Origin: JASJHI01 sp965371355 | GTDB lineage: Bacteria; Actinomycetota; Acidimicrobiia; Acidimicrobiales; Ilumatobacteraceae | DNA length: 15,814 nucleotides | Direction: 5' to 3' | Assembly: GCA_965371355.1 (NCBI GenBank) | Contig: CBDUYD010000064.1 | Span: 1-15,814 of the forward strand | Shown here: one piece after another, positions 1 through 6,713 of the stretch | Layout of the letters: each line of letters begins with the position of its first letter | How positions within the stretch are numbered: position 1 is the stretch's first letter | The notes under the pieces: model-generated | Seen by the model: only the letters and a program-made list of their open reading frames with translations | Databases searched by the model: none | Told to the model about the DNA's origin: nothing | Program-made: the position numbers and the translations under genes

Positions 1-158
1 CCGGCGCTCGCGGCCACGGAGCGGTCGGCTCGACGCTGCTCGGTTCGGTCTCGACCTCCCTGCTGCACCGCCTCGACCGGCCGTTCGTCGTCGTTCCCGG
101 CACACACGGCGATGGCGACGAGGACGGCGATGACGGAGAGGACGGCGATGGCGACTGA
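1..158 (+). CDS. Universal stress protein (UspA family), C-terminal end, cut by the window edge
   Basis: Only about the last 51 residues are present, read in the third frame from position 3 to a TGA at 156-158. They contain the glycine-rich ATP-binding signature of UspA-type proteins (GARGHG, then eight residues, then GS), followed by the usual closing strand LDRPFVVVPG. Usp proteins are cytoplasmic, often bind ATP and are induced in stress and growth arrest. After the normal domain end this protein carries an unusual tail made almost only of Gly, Asp and Glu, encoded by a short GC-rich repeat. The stop lies 11 bases inside the next gene, so the two are probably co-transcribed and translationally coupled. 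The family call is firm; the rest of the protein is outside the window. Confidence 0.85.
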   Translation, partial: GARGHGAVGSTLLGSVSTSLLHRLDRPFVVVPGTHGDGDEDGDDGEDGDGD

Positions 159-813
159 CCAGGCCCGGCAGACGATCAAGGTCTTCCTGCTCGACGATCA
201 CGAGGTCGTGCGACGCGGTGTGGCGGCGACCCTCGACGCCGAGGACGACATCACCGTCGTCGGCGAGGCGGGTGCGGCGGCCGATGCGATCGATGTGATC
301 CGTCGCTGCCGGCCCGATGTAGCCGTGCTCGACGTCCGCCTCGGCGATGGCAACGGGATCGACGTCTGTCGCCAGATCACGTCCGAGTTCGACGACATCG
401 CGTCGTTGATCCTCACCTCGTTCGACAGCGACGCCGCCCTCATCGACGCCGGCCACGCCGGTGCGTCGGGGTTCGTCCTGAAGCAGATCCGCGGCAACGA
501 ACTGATCGAGGCGATCCGCCACGTGGCCGCGGGCCGCCGTCTGCTGGACGATGCCGAGGTGCGCCTGGCCGTACGGCGATTGCGCAACAGCGATGAGGGC
601 AGGCTCTACGACCTGACCCCCCAGGAACGTCGCATCTTCGATCTGATCGGCGAGGGATGCACCAACCGGCAGATCGCGCAGGAGATGTACCTCGCCGAGA
701 AGACGGTCAAGAACTACGTCTCGAATCTGCTAGCCAAGCTCGGGATGTCCCGCCGCACCGAGGCGGCGGCGCTGTCGGCCCGGGTCGAGGAGCGGAGCCG
801 CTCGTATCGCTGA
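148..813 (+). CDS. Two-component response regulator, NarL/LuxR type, DevR/DosR-like
   Basis: This is a 221-residue regulator read from the ATG at 148. Residues 11-130 form a receiver domain with the acidic pair D16-D17, phosphoacceptor D62 in VLDVRLGDGNG, the Thr of LILTS and the Lys of VLKQI. Residues 155-215 form a LuxR-type helix-turn-helix. The recognition helix stretch EKTVKNYVS followed by LLAKLGM matches M. tuberculosis DosR, including the Lys, Lys and Asn known there to contact DNA. I chose the start at 148 because GGAGAGGA lies just upstream and the receiver begins soon after; in-frame ATGs at 112 and 130 would add a repetitive MATRTAMTERTA leader. The gene overlaps the end of the Usp gene. 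The likely partner is the kinase at 848-1858, which points towards it. Family membership is clear; the DosR-like role (hypoxia or redox response) is inferred. Confidence 0.92.
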   Translation: MATDQARQTIKVFLLDDHEVVRRGVAATLDAEDDITVVGEAGAAADAIDVIRRCRPDVAVLDVRLGDGNGIDVCRQITSEFDDIASLILTSFDSDAALIDAGHAGASGFVLKQIRGNELIEAIRHVAAGRRLLDDAEVRLAVRRLRNSDEGRLYDLTPQERRIFDLIGEGCTNRQIAQEMYLAEKTVKNYVSNLLAKLGMSRRTEAAALSARVEERSRSYR

Positions 814-818
814 CCGCT

Positions 819-842
819 CGTCGCGACGCGGGCCGGGCGACG
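819..842. terminator. Possible bidirectional terminator hairpin between convergent genes
   Basis: CGTCGC at 819-824 can pair with GCGACG at 837-842 across a 12-base loop. It lies in the 34-base gap between the converging regulator and kinase genes, where a shared terminator would be expected. There is no T-run, and a 6-bp GC stem is common by chance in such DNA. Confidence 0.25.
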
Positions 843-847
843 TCTGA

Positions 848-1858
848 TCAGATCGGCACGCGCCAGCTGAGGCGGGTCCCGCTCGGTTCGTTGCGCTCGA
901 CCGTGCACGTGCCGCCGAGTTCGGCGGCACGCCACATCATGTTCGAGAGCCCGCCCTGGCGCTTGGGGTGCGGGGGAATCCCGATCCCGTCGTCGGCGAT
1001 GCCGAGGTGCACCTCGGCGGACGTCGTCGTGATCTCGACTCGCGCCGCCGTGGCCCCGGCGTGGCGGGCGATGTTCGACAGTCCCTCGCGCAGCGTCGCG
1101 ATCAGTTGGGTCGCGACGTAGTCCGGGAGCTCATCGACGTCTCCGGTGAGGCGGATCTCGGGCTCGAAGCCCAGGTGTTCGGAACGCTCGATGACGAGCT
1201 GCACGAGCTGTTCACCGAACGGTGGGCGCTCGGGTGGCTGGCCGAGGTGGAAGATCGTCGCTCGGATCTCACGGATCGTGTCGTCGAGATCGTCGATCGT
1301 GGTGGTGATCCGCTCGTCGACGAGTGCCCGGTCGGTCGAGCCGGAGACCGCCTGCAGGCTCATTCCCGCAGCGAACAGGCGTTGGATCACCATGTCGTGC
1401 AGATCGCGTGCGATCCGCTCACGATCCTGCATCAGCGCGACGCGGGCCTGGGTCTCCTCGCGCTCGGAGACGTCGCGCACGGTGGCGATCGTGTGCACGA
1501 CCTCGCGGTTCGCGGCATCGGTCAGGACGACCGGGCTGAGGCTGATCTCGACCGGGAAGAGACCACCGACGGGATGCTGTGCGAACAGGCGCAGTCCGGT
1601 GCCCATCGAACGGCTGGCCGGATCATCTGAGTAGCGCCGTCGGAAGCCCTCGTGGTCGGGGCGCACCTCCTCCGGAACGAGATCCTCGACCGCCCTCCCG
1701 ACGAGGTCGTCGTGCTCGAGGCCGAAGATCGTCGCCGCCGACGGGTTGGCGAGCACGATGATGCCGTCGGGGTCGACCAGCAGGAGACCGTCGGGGGACG
1801 ACTCGAGCAGGGCGCGGGCGAGCCCCTCCTGTTCGAGTTCCGGCTCGCTTCTCTTCAC
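848..1858 (-). CDS. Sensor histidine kinase, PAS + HisKA_3 + HATPase, DevS/NarX-like
   Basis: This is a 336-residue soluble kinase with no membrane segment. Residues 12-135 are a PAS domain (LLESSPDGLLLVD at the start, VRDVSERE at the end). The dimerisation helix has phosphoacceptor H154 in RERIARDLHDMVIQRLF, the HisKA_3 type that pairs with NarL/LuxR regulators. The ATPase domain shows an N-box around REGLSNIARHAGAT (258-270) and a G-box DDGIGI (289-294). The dimerisation and ATPase parts resemble mycobacterial DevS/DosT, but those carry two GAF domains with a heme, whereas here a single PAS domain is the only sensor. The start is GTG at 1858, the only plausible start before the PAS domain, with a poor ribosome site. 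It lies 12 bases after the stop of the upstream split-barrel gene, so it is probably the last gene of that operon. The regulator at 148-813 is its likely target. Confidence 0.9.
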   Translation of the reverse strand: MKRSEPELEQEGLARALLESSPDGLLLVDPDGIIVLANPSAATIFGLEHDDLVGRAVEDLVPEEVRPDHEGFRRRYSDDPASRSMGTGLRLFAQHPVGGLFPVEISLSPVVLTDAANREVVHTIATVRDVSEREETQARVALMQDRERIARDLHDMVIQRLFAAGMSLQAVSGSTDRALVDERITTTIDDLDDTIREIRATIFHLGQPPERPPFGEQLVQLVIERSEHLGFEPEIRLTGDVDELPDYVATQLIATLREGLSNIARHAGATAARVEITTTSAEVHLGIADDGIGIPPHPKRQGGLSNMMWRAAELGGTCTVERNEPSGTRLSWRVPI

Positions 1859-1870
1859 GGCAGACCGAGC

Positions 1871-2302
1871 CTAGGTGTCAGACGTCGCCGACGAATCATC
1901 CACCGACATGTCGTGGCCCTCGACCGAGGAAGGGACGACGCGGACGAAGAACGGTTTCGAGGCGCCGTGCCAGGTCGTCAGGTCGAGGTCGAACGCGTCG
2001 ACGATCTCGTCGTGGGCCTCGATCGACTCGGCGAAGCCGCGGGCGACGACACACCATGCCGTGCGGGCACCCGGGTCGCCACCGTCGACCTCGAAGACGA
2101 CCTCGGGTCGGGCGGCGAGACCGGTCAGCTTGGTTCCCTGCGCGGTGCGGAGCACGATCGAGCCGCGGTCGACGACGAAGTTCACCGGAAAGACCTCGAT
2201 GCCGGTCCGGTCGTCGACGTAGGCGATCCGTCCGATCGTCGCCGATCGGATTCGTCGCCAGCAGTCGCCGCTGCTCATCTCCTCGCGCTCGATCGGTGAC
2301 AT
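1871..2302 (-). CDS. Pyridoxamine 5'-phosphate oxidase-like split-barrel flavoprotein (Pyridox_ox_2 type), second copy
   Basis: The 143-residue protein has the pattern of the family: CWRRIRSATIGRIAY near the start (14-28), then FPVNFVVDRGSIVLRT (38-53), GTKL (57-60) and FEVDG. These small dimers form a beta split barrel that binds FMN, F420 or sometimes heme; the substrate is rarely known, and this one is not assigned. The start is the ATG at 2302, chosen because GGGAGG stands four bases upstream and the homologous region begins within 15 residues; a longer frame extending to 2824 overlaps the previous gene out of frame and is not real. It is 23 bases after the previous split-barrel gene and 12 before the kinase gene. 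The two split-barrel proteins are clearly related in sequence, so a local duplication is likely. Related proteins occur among mycobacterial dormancy proteins, which fits a role beside a DosR-like pair. Confidence 0.85.
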   Translation of the reverse strand: MSPIEREEMSSGDCWRRIRSATIGRIAYVDDRTGIEVFPVNFVVDRGSIVLRTAQGTKLTGLAARPEVVFEVDGGDPGARTAWCVVARGFAESIEAHDEIVDAFDLDLTTWHGASKPFFVRVVPSSVEGHDMSVDDSSATSDT

Positions 2303-2325
2303 CAGGCCTCCCGTCGCCGGAATCG

Positions 2326-2868
2326 TCAGTTCGGTCTGAGGAACGGCTCGCCCGGGTGATAGTCGTCGCCGGGCTCGCCCTCGACTGCGATACCCGGCCG
2401 CTCCGCGGCGGGATCGGCCTCGTGCGCCCATCCGACCGACGCGTCCGGGCTGACCTCGTCGATCACGTGGAATCGCCGACCGGTGACGAGCACCGGGTCG
2501 ATTCGGACGATGTTGGGCTTGACCGACGCGACCCAGGGGAACAGCGGGAGGTCTTCGGCCTCGAAGAGCTCTTGCATCTTCTCGACCTGGACGGCCCGGC
2601 CCTTGACAACGACGCTCCAGGCGGTGCGACCGTGTGGCTCGAAACCGTCGATCTCGAGCGCGATGTGTCCCATCAGCACCGCTGCAGCGAGCTTCGTGCC
2701 GGCCCCGCTGCGGAAGAAGATCGAACCCTCGTGCACGAGATAGTTGATCGGGAAGATGTCGGGCTGTCCGCCGACATCGACGGCCAGGCGGCCGACCGCC
2801 GCGCCGCGGAGGTATTTCCAGCACTCGTCATCGTCGAGGATCTCGGTCGGTGATCCGGTCGTCTCCAT
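2326..2868 (-). CDS. Pyridoxamine 5'-phosphate oxidase-like split-barrel flavoprotein (Pyridox_ox_2 type), first copy
   Basis: A 180-residue protein with the same signatures as its downstream neighbour: CWKYLRGAAVGRLAV (16-30), PDIFPINYLVHEGSIFFR (36-53) and GTKL (57-60), then LEIDGFEPHGRTAWSVVVKG. It is longer than the neighbour by a C-terminal tail of about 40 residues rich in acidic residues and Pro, with no recognised domain. I give the ATG at 2868; in-frame GTG at 2874 and TTG at 2880 are alternatives. There is no Shine-Dalgarno site, and a TATGAT hexamer ends six bases before 2874, so transcription may begin at or next to the start codon (leaderless), which is common in actinobacteria. 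It is the first gene of the probable three-gene unit ending with the histidine kinase. Cofactor and substrate cannot be told from sequence. Confidence 0.85.
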   Translation of the reverse strand: METTGSPTEILDDDECWKYLRGAAVGRLAVDVGGQPDIFPINYLVHEGSIFFRSGAGTKLAAAVLMGHIALEIDGFEPHGRTAWSVVVKGRAVQVEKMQELFEAEDLPLFPWVASVKPNIVRIDPVLVTGRRFHVIDEVSPDASVGWAHEADPAAERPGIAVEGEPGDDYHPGEPFLRPN

Positions 2869-2879
2869 GGCCACACACA

Positions 2880-2885
2880 ATCATA
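2880..2885 (-). promoter_or_regulatory. Candidate -10 element TATGAT for the split-barrel/kinase operon
   Basis: On the - strand TATGAT stands 11 bases upstream of the ATG at 2868. A start of transcription 6-8 bases downstream would fall at about 2872-2874, giving a leaderless or almost leaderless message, in agreement with the absence of a ribosome site. No good -35 hexamer is visible at 16-18 bases; an activator may substitute. Confidence 0.4.
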
Positions 2886-2930
2886 CGCCGACCGGGGACG
2901 GTAGAGCAGAACGTCATCGGCCCGTGGCGG

Positions 2931-4646
2931 TCAGCCCGCCGAGGCGGTGCGGCTCTCCTGCACCGTCCATCTCAGTTGGACGTCGACGCCGTGGCCGAGT
3001 TCGTCCTCGAGGGTGCGGGCGAGATGGAACTCCGAGGGCGGATCACCGGGTCCCACGAGCACGACCTCGATCATCTCGCCGTCGATCGTGACCGATTCGA
3101 CCTCGAACTCGGTCTCTTCACCGAGCCATTCGAGTACGGCCCGTTGCGCGTTGTTGCCGGCGAGGGCGTCGTTCGCGATCTGATGACCGTTGAACACGAG
3201 GGCGCCGATGACGATGATCGCGAGGACCGAGATGGCGGCCGCGGAGGTGCGGACCCTGAGCTGGTTCTCGGCGAGGCGTTTGATCGGCGCGATGCCCGTG
3301 AGGACGAACACGATGCCGCCGACGACGACGATCGCGACGAAGTTGGTGAGAAACAGCAGCGTCGTCCCGCGCATCTGATCCCAGGCCCGCGCGTGGGCGG
3401 TGATGCCGATCACCGACAGCGGCGGGACGAGTGCGATCGCCACCGCCACACCGGGGAGCGATGATGACAACTCGCGGCGCGAGAGTGCGTAGGCACCGGC
3501 CGCGCCGGCGGCGACCGCGATGATGAGATCACCGACCGTCGGCGAGGCCCGGGAAACGATCTGGGAGTTCGTGCCGACGTCGATGACGAGGTCGACGCCC
3601 CCGGCGAACATCCAGCCGGCGGCCACCGCGATCGTTACGCCGAGCGCGACGATGGCCGCGGACCGGCCGAGCCGGTTGGGCCAGCCCATCGTGAGCGCGA
3701 GGCCCATCCCCATCATCGGATTGATCAGCGGAGCGATCAGCATCGCCCCGATGACCACCGCGGTGGAGTCGGTGAGTACCCCCATCGCCGAGATGATCGA
3801 CGCGAAGATCATCAGCAGGACGAAACCGGCGAGCTTGCGCGGCGCTCCCATCCCCTCGAAGTACACCTGGTCGTAGAGAACGCCCCGGTCTTCCTCGGTT
3901 CGGATCTTCGAGTCGAGCCACTGGAGCAGGAGCGATCGGTCGGGGTCGACGTCGAGGTGTACGAGCTGGAGCCGCATCGCGGCGCGCAGCACCGTTCGGG
4001 CACCCAGCGTGAAGACGATGAGCCAGATCGCGATACTGAACGCGATCGTCGGCAGCACGACGAAGCTCAGTCCGGCGATCGCGAACGCGATCGCCCTACC
4101 GTGAGCGCGTCGTACCGGTCCGGCATCGCGCAGGCCTCGGGTCCGCCATTCGAGCGAGACCGCCACGATCAGCATCGCGATCCCGGCGAGCCGCGTCATG
4201 GGCACCTCATAGCGCTCGGGTTCGATGGCGAACGCCAGTCCGATCAGCGCACCGATCGCAGCACCCAGGCCTTCGAGCCACTGGCGCCGAGGTCCGCGCA
4301 CTTTCTGCCAGGCGACGATGGCGAGGTAGGGCGCGATCATGACGCCGGCGATCCTCGCCAGCAGGTGGCCGATCTCGGTCGAGGTCCGCAGCAGGACCCA
4401 CGCGATCGCGGTGACCGCGACGAGTTCGATGGTGGCGATCGCCAGCTGACGCGGCGGCAGCGCTCGGAGCGAAGAGGTCAGTCCGACTGCATCGCCGGTG
4501 GCATCGGCCGGATCGACGAACGGGCGATCATTGGGGGTGATGTCGCTCTCCTCGATGAATGAATCATAGTTTGGGGTCGATGCACGCGTCCCGATTCCCG
4601 AATCCCTGTTCGAAGCCGACCCGAGAGAGCAGCTCCCGATGAGCAC
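2931..4646 (-). CDS. DUF389 family polytopic membrane protein with extra N-terminal membrane domain
   Basis: The open frame holds up to 571 residues. Roughly residues 65-220 form five or six membrane helices that loosely resemble the HdeD/DUF308 type (tentative). From about residue 265 comes a typical DUF389 domain (KLAGFVLLMIFASIISAMG, then DSTAVVIGAMLIAPLINPMMGMG), followed by more helices and a soluble C-terminal region of about 80 residues. The function of DUF389 proteins is not established. The only conventional start, GTG at 4646, has no ribosome site and runs into the start of the opposite gene at 4639. A strong GAGGAG at 4548-4553 is instead followed, after six bases, by an in-frame ATC at 4539-4541, preceded by TATGAT at 4563-4568; initiation there would give 536 residues. 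The family is certain; the start is not. Confidence 0.85.
   Translation of the reverse strand: MLIGSCSLGSASNRDSGIGTRASTPNYDSFIEESDITPNDRPFVDPADATGDAVGLTSSLRALPPRQLAIATIELVAVTAIAWVLLRTSTEIGHLLARIAGVMIAPYLAIVAWQKVRGPRRQWLEGLGAAIGALIGLAFAIEPERYEVPMTRLAGIAMLIVAVSLEWRTRGLRDAGPVRRAHGRAIAFAIAGLSFVVLPTIAFSIAIWLIVFTLGARTVLRAAMRLQLVHLDVDPDRSLLLQWLDSKIRTEEDRGVLYDQVYFEGMGAPRKLAGFVLLMIFASIISAMGVLTDSTAVVIGAMLIAPLINPMMGMGLALTMGWPNRLGRSAAIVALGVTIAVAAGWMFAGGVDLVIDVGTNSQIVSRASPTVGDLIIAVAAGAAGAYALSRRELSSSLPGVAVAIALVPPLSVIGITAHARAWDQMRGTTLLFLTNFVAIVVVGGIVFVLTGIAPIKRLAENQLRVRTSAAAISVLAIIVIGALVFNGHQIANDALAGNNAQRAVLEWLGEETEFEVESVTIDGEMIEVVLVGPGDPPSEFHLARTLEDELGHGVDVQLRWTVQESRTASAG
4548..4553 (-). promoter_or_regulatory. 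Ribosome binding site GAGGAG pointing to a non-standard start of the DUF389 gene
   Basis: GAGGAG on the - strand is a near-perfect Shine-Dalgarno sequence. Six bases downstream is an in-frame ATC codon (4541-4539); there is no in-frame ATG, GTG or TTG nearby. A -10-like TATGAT ends nine bases upstream, so a message starting near 4556 would carry this site in a very short leader. Confidence 0.45.
4563..4568 (-). promoter_or_regulatory. Candidate -10 element TATGAT for the DUF389 gene
   Basis: TATGAT on the - strand, inside the 9-mer AACTATGAT (4571-4563), is also found upstream of the split-barrel gene at 9404. Its position fits a transcript beginning around 4556. A -35 match is weak. If real, the GTG at 4646 would lie upstream of the message and could not be the start. 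Confidence 0.4.
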
Positions 4647-5136
4647 ACGGCTGTTGGTCGTCGCATTCGCCGACCGTCGACGAGCAGAACACTTCGTCTC
4701 GTCGCTGACGCGCCTCGTCGACGAGCGAGCGCTCGTGATCGACGACCTCGTCTACGTCCACAAGGGCGAGGGCGGCGTCGCGGTGATCACCGAGACAAAG
4801 GACATCTCGCCGATGCGTGCGGCGACTGCCGGCGCCGGAATCGGTTTCGTGCTGGGACTGATCCTGGCGGCTCCCTTCGCCGTCATGGCGGCGGGAGCGG
4901 GTGCGGGCGCACTGATCGCGAAGCTGCGCGACACCGGCATATCCGACGAGTTCCTGCACGAGATCCGCGACGAACTCGACAACGGTCGCATCGCGGTCGC
5001 ACTCTTGATCTCGCAGTCCGACGAGGAACTCGTCCGGGCGGAACTCTCCAAGCACAAGGGCGGCACCTACATCGCAGGCGATCTCGACGACGAGGCCGCC
5101 GCCGCGCTCCAAGACGCGCTCGACGCGGGCGACTGA
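4639..5136 (+). CDS. DUF1269 family protein with Gly/Ala-rich membrane hairpin
   Basis: The 165-residue protein opens with a ferredoxin-like strand MSTRLLVVAFADRR, typical of DUF1269, and carries a Gly/Ala-rich hydrophobic stretch at about 61-95 long enough to form a tight membrane hairpin. The C-terminal half is acidic and returns to a soluble fold (RIAVALLISQ). Members of DUF1269 have no firmly known function and are often near stress or ion-related membrane genes. The start ATG at 4639 is preceded by GAGAGAG about 10 bases upstream, a modest ribosome site. The gene is divergent from the DUF389 gene, which suggests shared control, and it converges on the carboxylase homologue 56 bases downstream. 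Confidence 0.85.
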   Translation: MSTRLLVVAFADRRRAEHFVSSLTRLVDERALVIDDLVYVHKGEGGVAVITETKDISPMRAATAGAGIGFVLGLILAAPFAVMAAGAGAGALIAKLRDTGISDEFLHEIRDELDNGRIAVALLISQSDEELVRAELSKHKGGTYIAGDLDDEAAAALQDALDAGD

Positions 5137-5192
5137 AGTGACCGTCGATCCGGCAGGTCCGGGTCGGCAACCGCGGTCGGGTGGATCTTCGA

Positions 5193-6635
5193 TCAGGGGG
5201 CCCGCTCGGTGAGCGGCAAGATCCACTCGCGGTGGCCAATCCACGCGGTTGGTTGCGCGGCGAGGTCGACGCTCGGATCGACGATCGGCTGGTGCGGCCG
5301 CCCGTTGAGTGAGACCCGGCTGTCGACGCGCACCTCGGCGCCGTCGTACATCGACGAGAGGTGCCGCGCGAACTGCACCAGCCGTTGTGGGTGGCCGACG
5401 ATGTGCTCGCTCTGCGCGGCCGACAGGTGATCGCGTGGATCGACGATGATCACGCCACCGCTCGTCTCGACCTCGAAGACGGCGGTGCCGGTCTTGTTGC
5501 GCAGCATCATGTGCCACGCGAACCGGTGGCCTTCCTCGGTCCAGTTCGGATCGCCGGCGATGACGAGATGGCGCAGCGGAAACACGAGCTGTACTACCAC
5601 CCAGGCACCGAGAACGACCGCCAGGAGTGGGCCGGTCCTCGATCGACGCTGGGCAGGGGTCGCGGCGGCGCGGAGATCCTCTGGTCCGACCCGGTCGGTG
5701 AAGAGGCGCCCCCGCATCCGGCGCGCGAGCGCGAGCGGCCAGTCGGGATCGAAGAAAATCGTGGTCGCCGCGATCATCAGCCACGGGAAGACGTAGAGGC
5801 CGAACAGCCAGGCGTTCGTCAGGTGGAAGACGACCGCGACCGCGAAGACAGCGAGCCTCGTGCGACGCCACAGCAGCAAGGGCACGATCACCAGGTCGAA
5901 GGCGAGGGCGCCGAATGTCATCAACCAGACGACCGACGAGTTCGTCAGCAGCGAATGGAGCGGCTCGATGTCGGTCCGGTTCGCCAGCCAGCCGCGGAGC
6001 GGCTCTCCGCGGAACCAGTCGCCGTTCAGCTTGGCGAGTCCGCCGTAGAAGTAGGGGATCGCAATCTGGAATCGCAGCATCCAGACCACCCACACGGGAA
6101 TCGTCGCCCGCGCGATCCACGGCCGTCTCGCGGCGTCGACCGACCAGTATCGGTCGAGCGGCATGAAGAACATCAGCAGCGCGAGCAGCGAGATCAGGTA
6201 CTCGTGGTTCTGGTAGTGGGTGGAGTCGAGCAGGAAGACGTACGTCGTGAGCACGAAGAACGTTCCGATCGCCAATCGGTAGCGGTAGCCGAACGCGACC
6301 GCGGCGCCGCACAGCACCATTCCCGCGTAGACGGCGTACATGCCGATCGCCGGAGCGGGCTCGACCCACGAGAATCCGGCGTACGGGAAGTGGAAGGCCG
6401 GATCGACGTAGTACTCGCCGACGAGCCTGGGAACGTACAGCAGGGCGTTGACGATCATCGCCGTTCCGAACGCGATGCGGAAGACCGCCGCGCTCGCCGC
6501 GCTGACCTCGCGTCGCAGGACACCGCCGATCGTGGTCGTGTCACGTCCCGCTGCGTCAGCCGCGTCGCGTGACGCGCTGTCGCGCGGGGCGAACGTCGAG
6601 GTAGTTCCGCTCACGAGCGGCTGGTCGCCGGTCAT
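5193..6635 (-). CDS. Vitamin K-dependent gamma-carboxylase homologue (HTTM family), full length
   Basis: This is a 480-residue membrane protein. Alignment from memory with human GGCX matches along the whole length: NHEYL and RYWSVDA, then YFYGGLAKLNGDW, FFDPDWP, NWTEEGHRFAWHMM and a soluble C-terminal part ending VDPSVDL...GHREWILPL. The His of the NHEYL motif and the Lys of GGLAKL (about residue 202) correspond to human His160 and Lys218, the latter known as the base that deprotonates vitamin K hydroquinone. In animals the enzyme carboxylates Glu residues in the ER; the role of bacterial homologues is mostly open, and the Leptospira one was reported to have altered activity. I chose the ATG at 6635; GTG at 6665 would add ten residues. 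Ribosome site weak in both cases. It is divergent from the P-type ATPase gene. No VKOR or obvious Glu-rich substrate is encoded in the window. Confidence 0.85.
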   Translation of the reverse strand: MTGDQPLVSGTTSTFAPRDSASRDAADAAGRDTTTIGGVLRREVSAASAAVFRIAFGTAMIVNALLYVPRLVGEYYVDPAFHFPYAGFSWVEPAPAIGMYAVYAGMVLCGAAVAFGYRYRLAIGTFFVLTTYVFLLDSTHYQNHEYLISLLALLMFFMPLDRYWSVDAARRPWIARATIPVWVVWMLRFQIAIPYFYGGLAKLNGDWFRGEPLRGWLANRTDIEPLHSLLTNSSVVWLMTFGALAFDLVIVPLLLWRRTRLAVFAVAVVFHLTNAWLFGLYVFPWLMIAATTIFFDPDWPLALARRMRGRLFTDRVGPEDLRAAATPAQRRSRTGPLLAVVLGAWVVVQLVFPLRHLVIAGDPNWTEEGHRFAWHMMLRNKTGTAVFEVETSGGVIIVDPRDHLSAAQSEHIVGHPQRLVQFARHLSSMYDGAEVRVDSRVSLNGRPHQPIVDPSVDLAAQPTAWIGHREWILPLTERAP

Positions 6636-6713
6636 CCCGACCCGCGACCGTATCGCAGATGCCACAGGCCGATGAGTGCCGCGTCCAGAAGCGGGGGTGC
6701 GATGCTGGAGGCG

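Noticed and set aside
1871..2824. A long - strand frame joining the two split-barrel genes, which might suggest a fusion.
   Set aside because: Its first half is out of frame with the first split-barrel gene and reads as Arg/Pro-rich noise. The second gene has its own strong GGGAGG site and ATG at 2302.
4573..4599. An inverted GGGAC ... GACCCC pair upstream of the DUF389 promoter, looking like a DosR box.
   Set aside because: The halves are separated by nine bases instead of four, so it does not fit the known box.
5137..5192. A search for a terminator between the converging DUF1269 and carboxylase genes.
   Set aside because: Only short CCGG-type self-complementary pieces are present, with no convincing stem and loop.
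4564..6369. A 601-codon open frame on the - strand opposite the DUF1269 gene and within the carboxylase homologue.
   Set aside because: It is Arg/Pro-rich with no domain, and overlaps two well-supported genes. Long empty frames are normal in DNA of this GC content.
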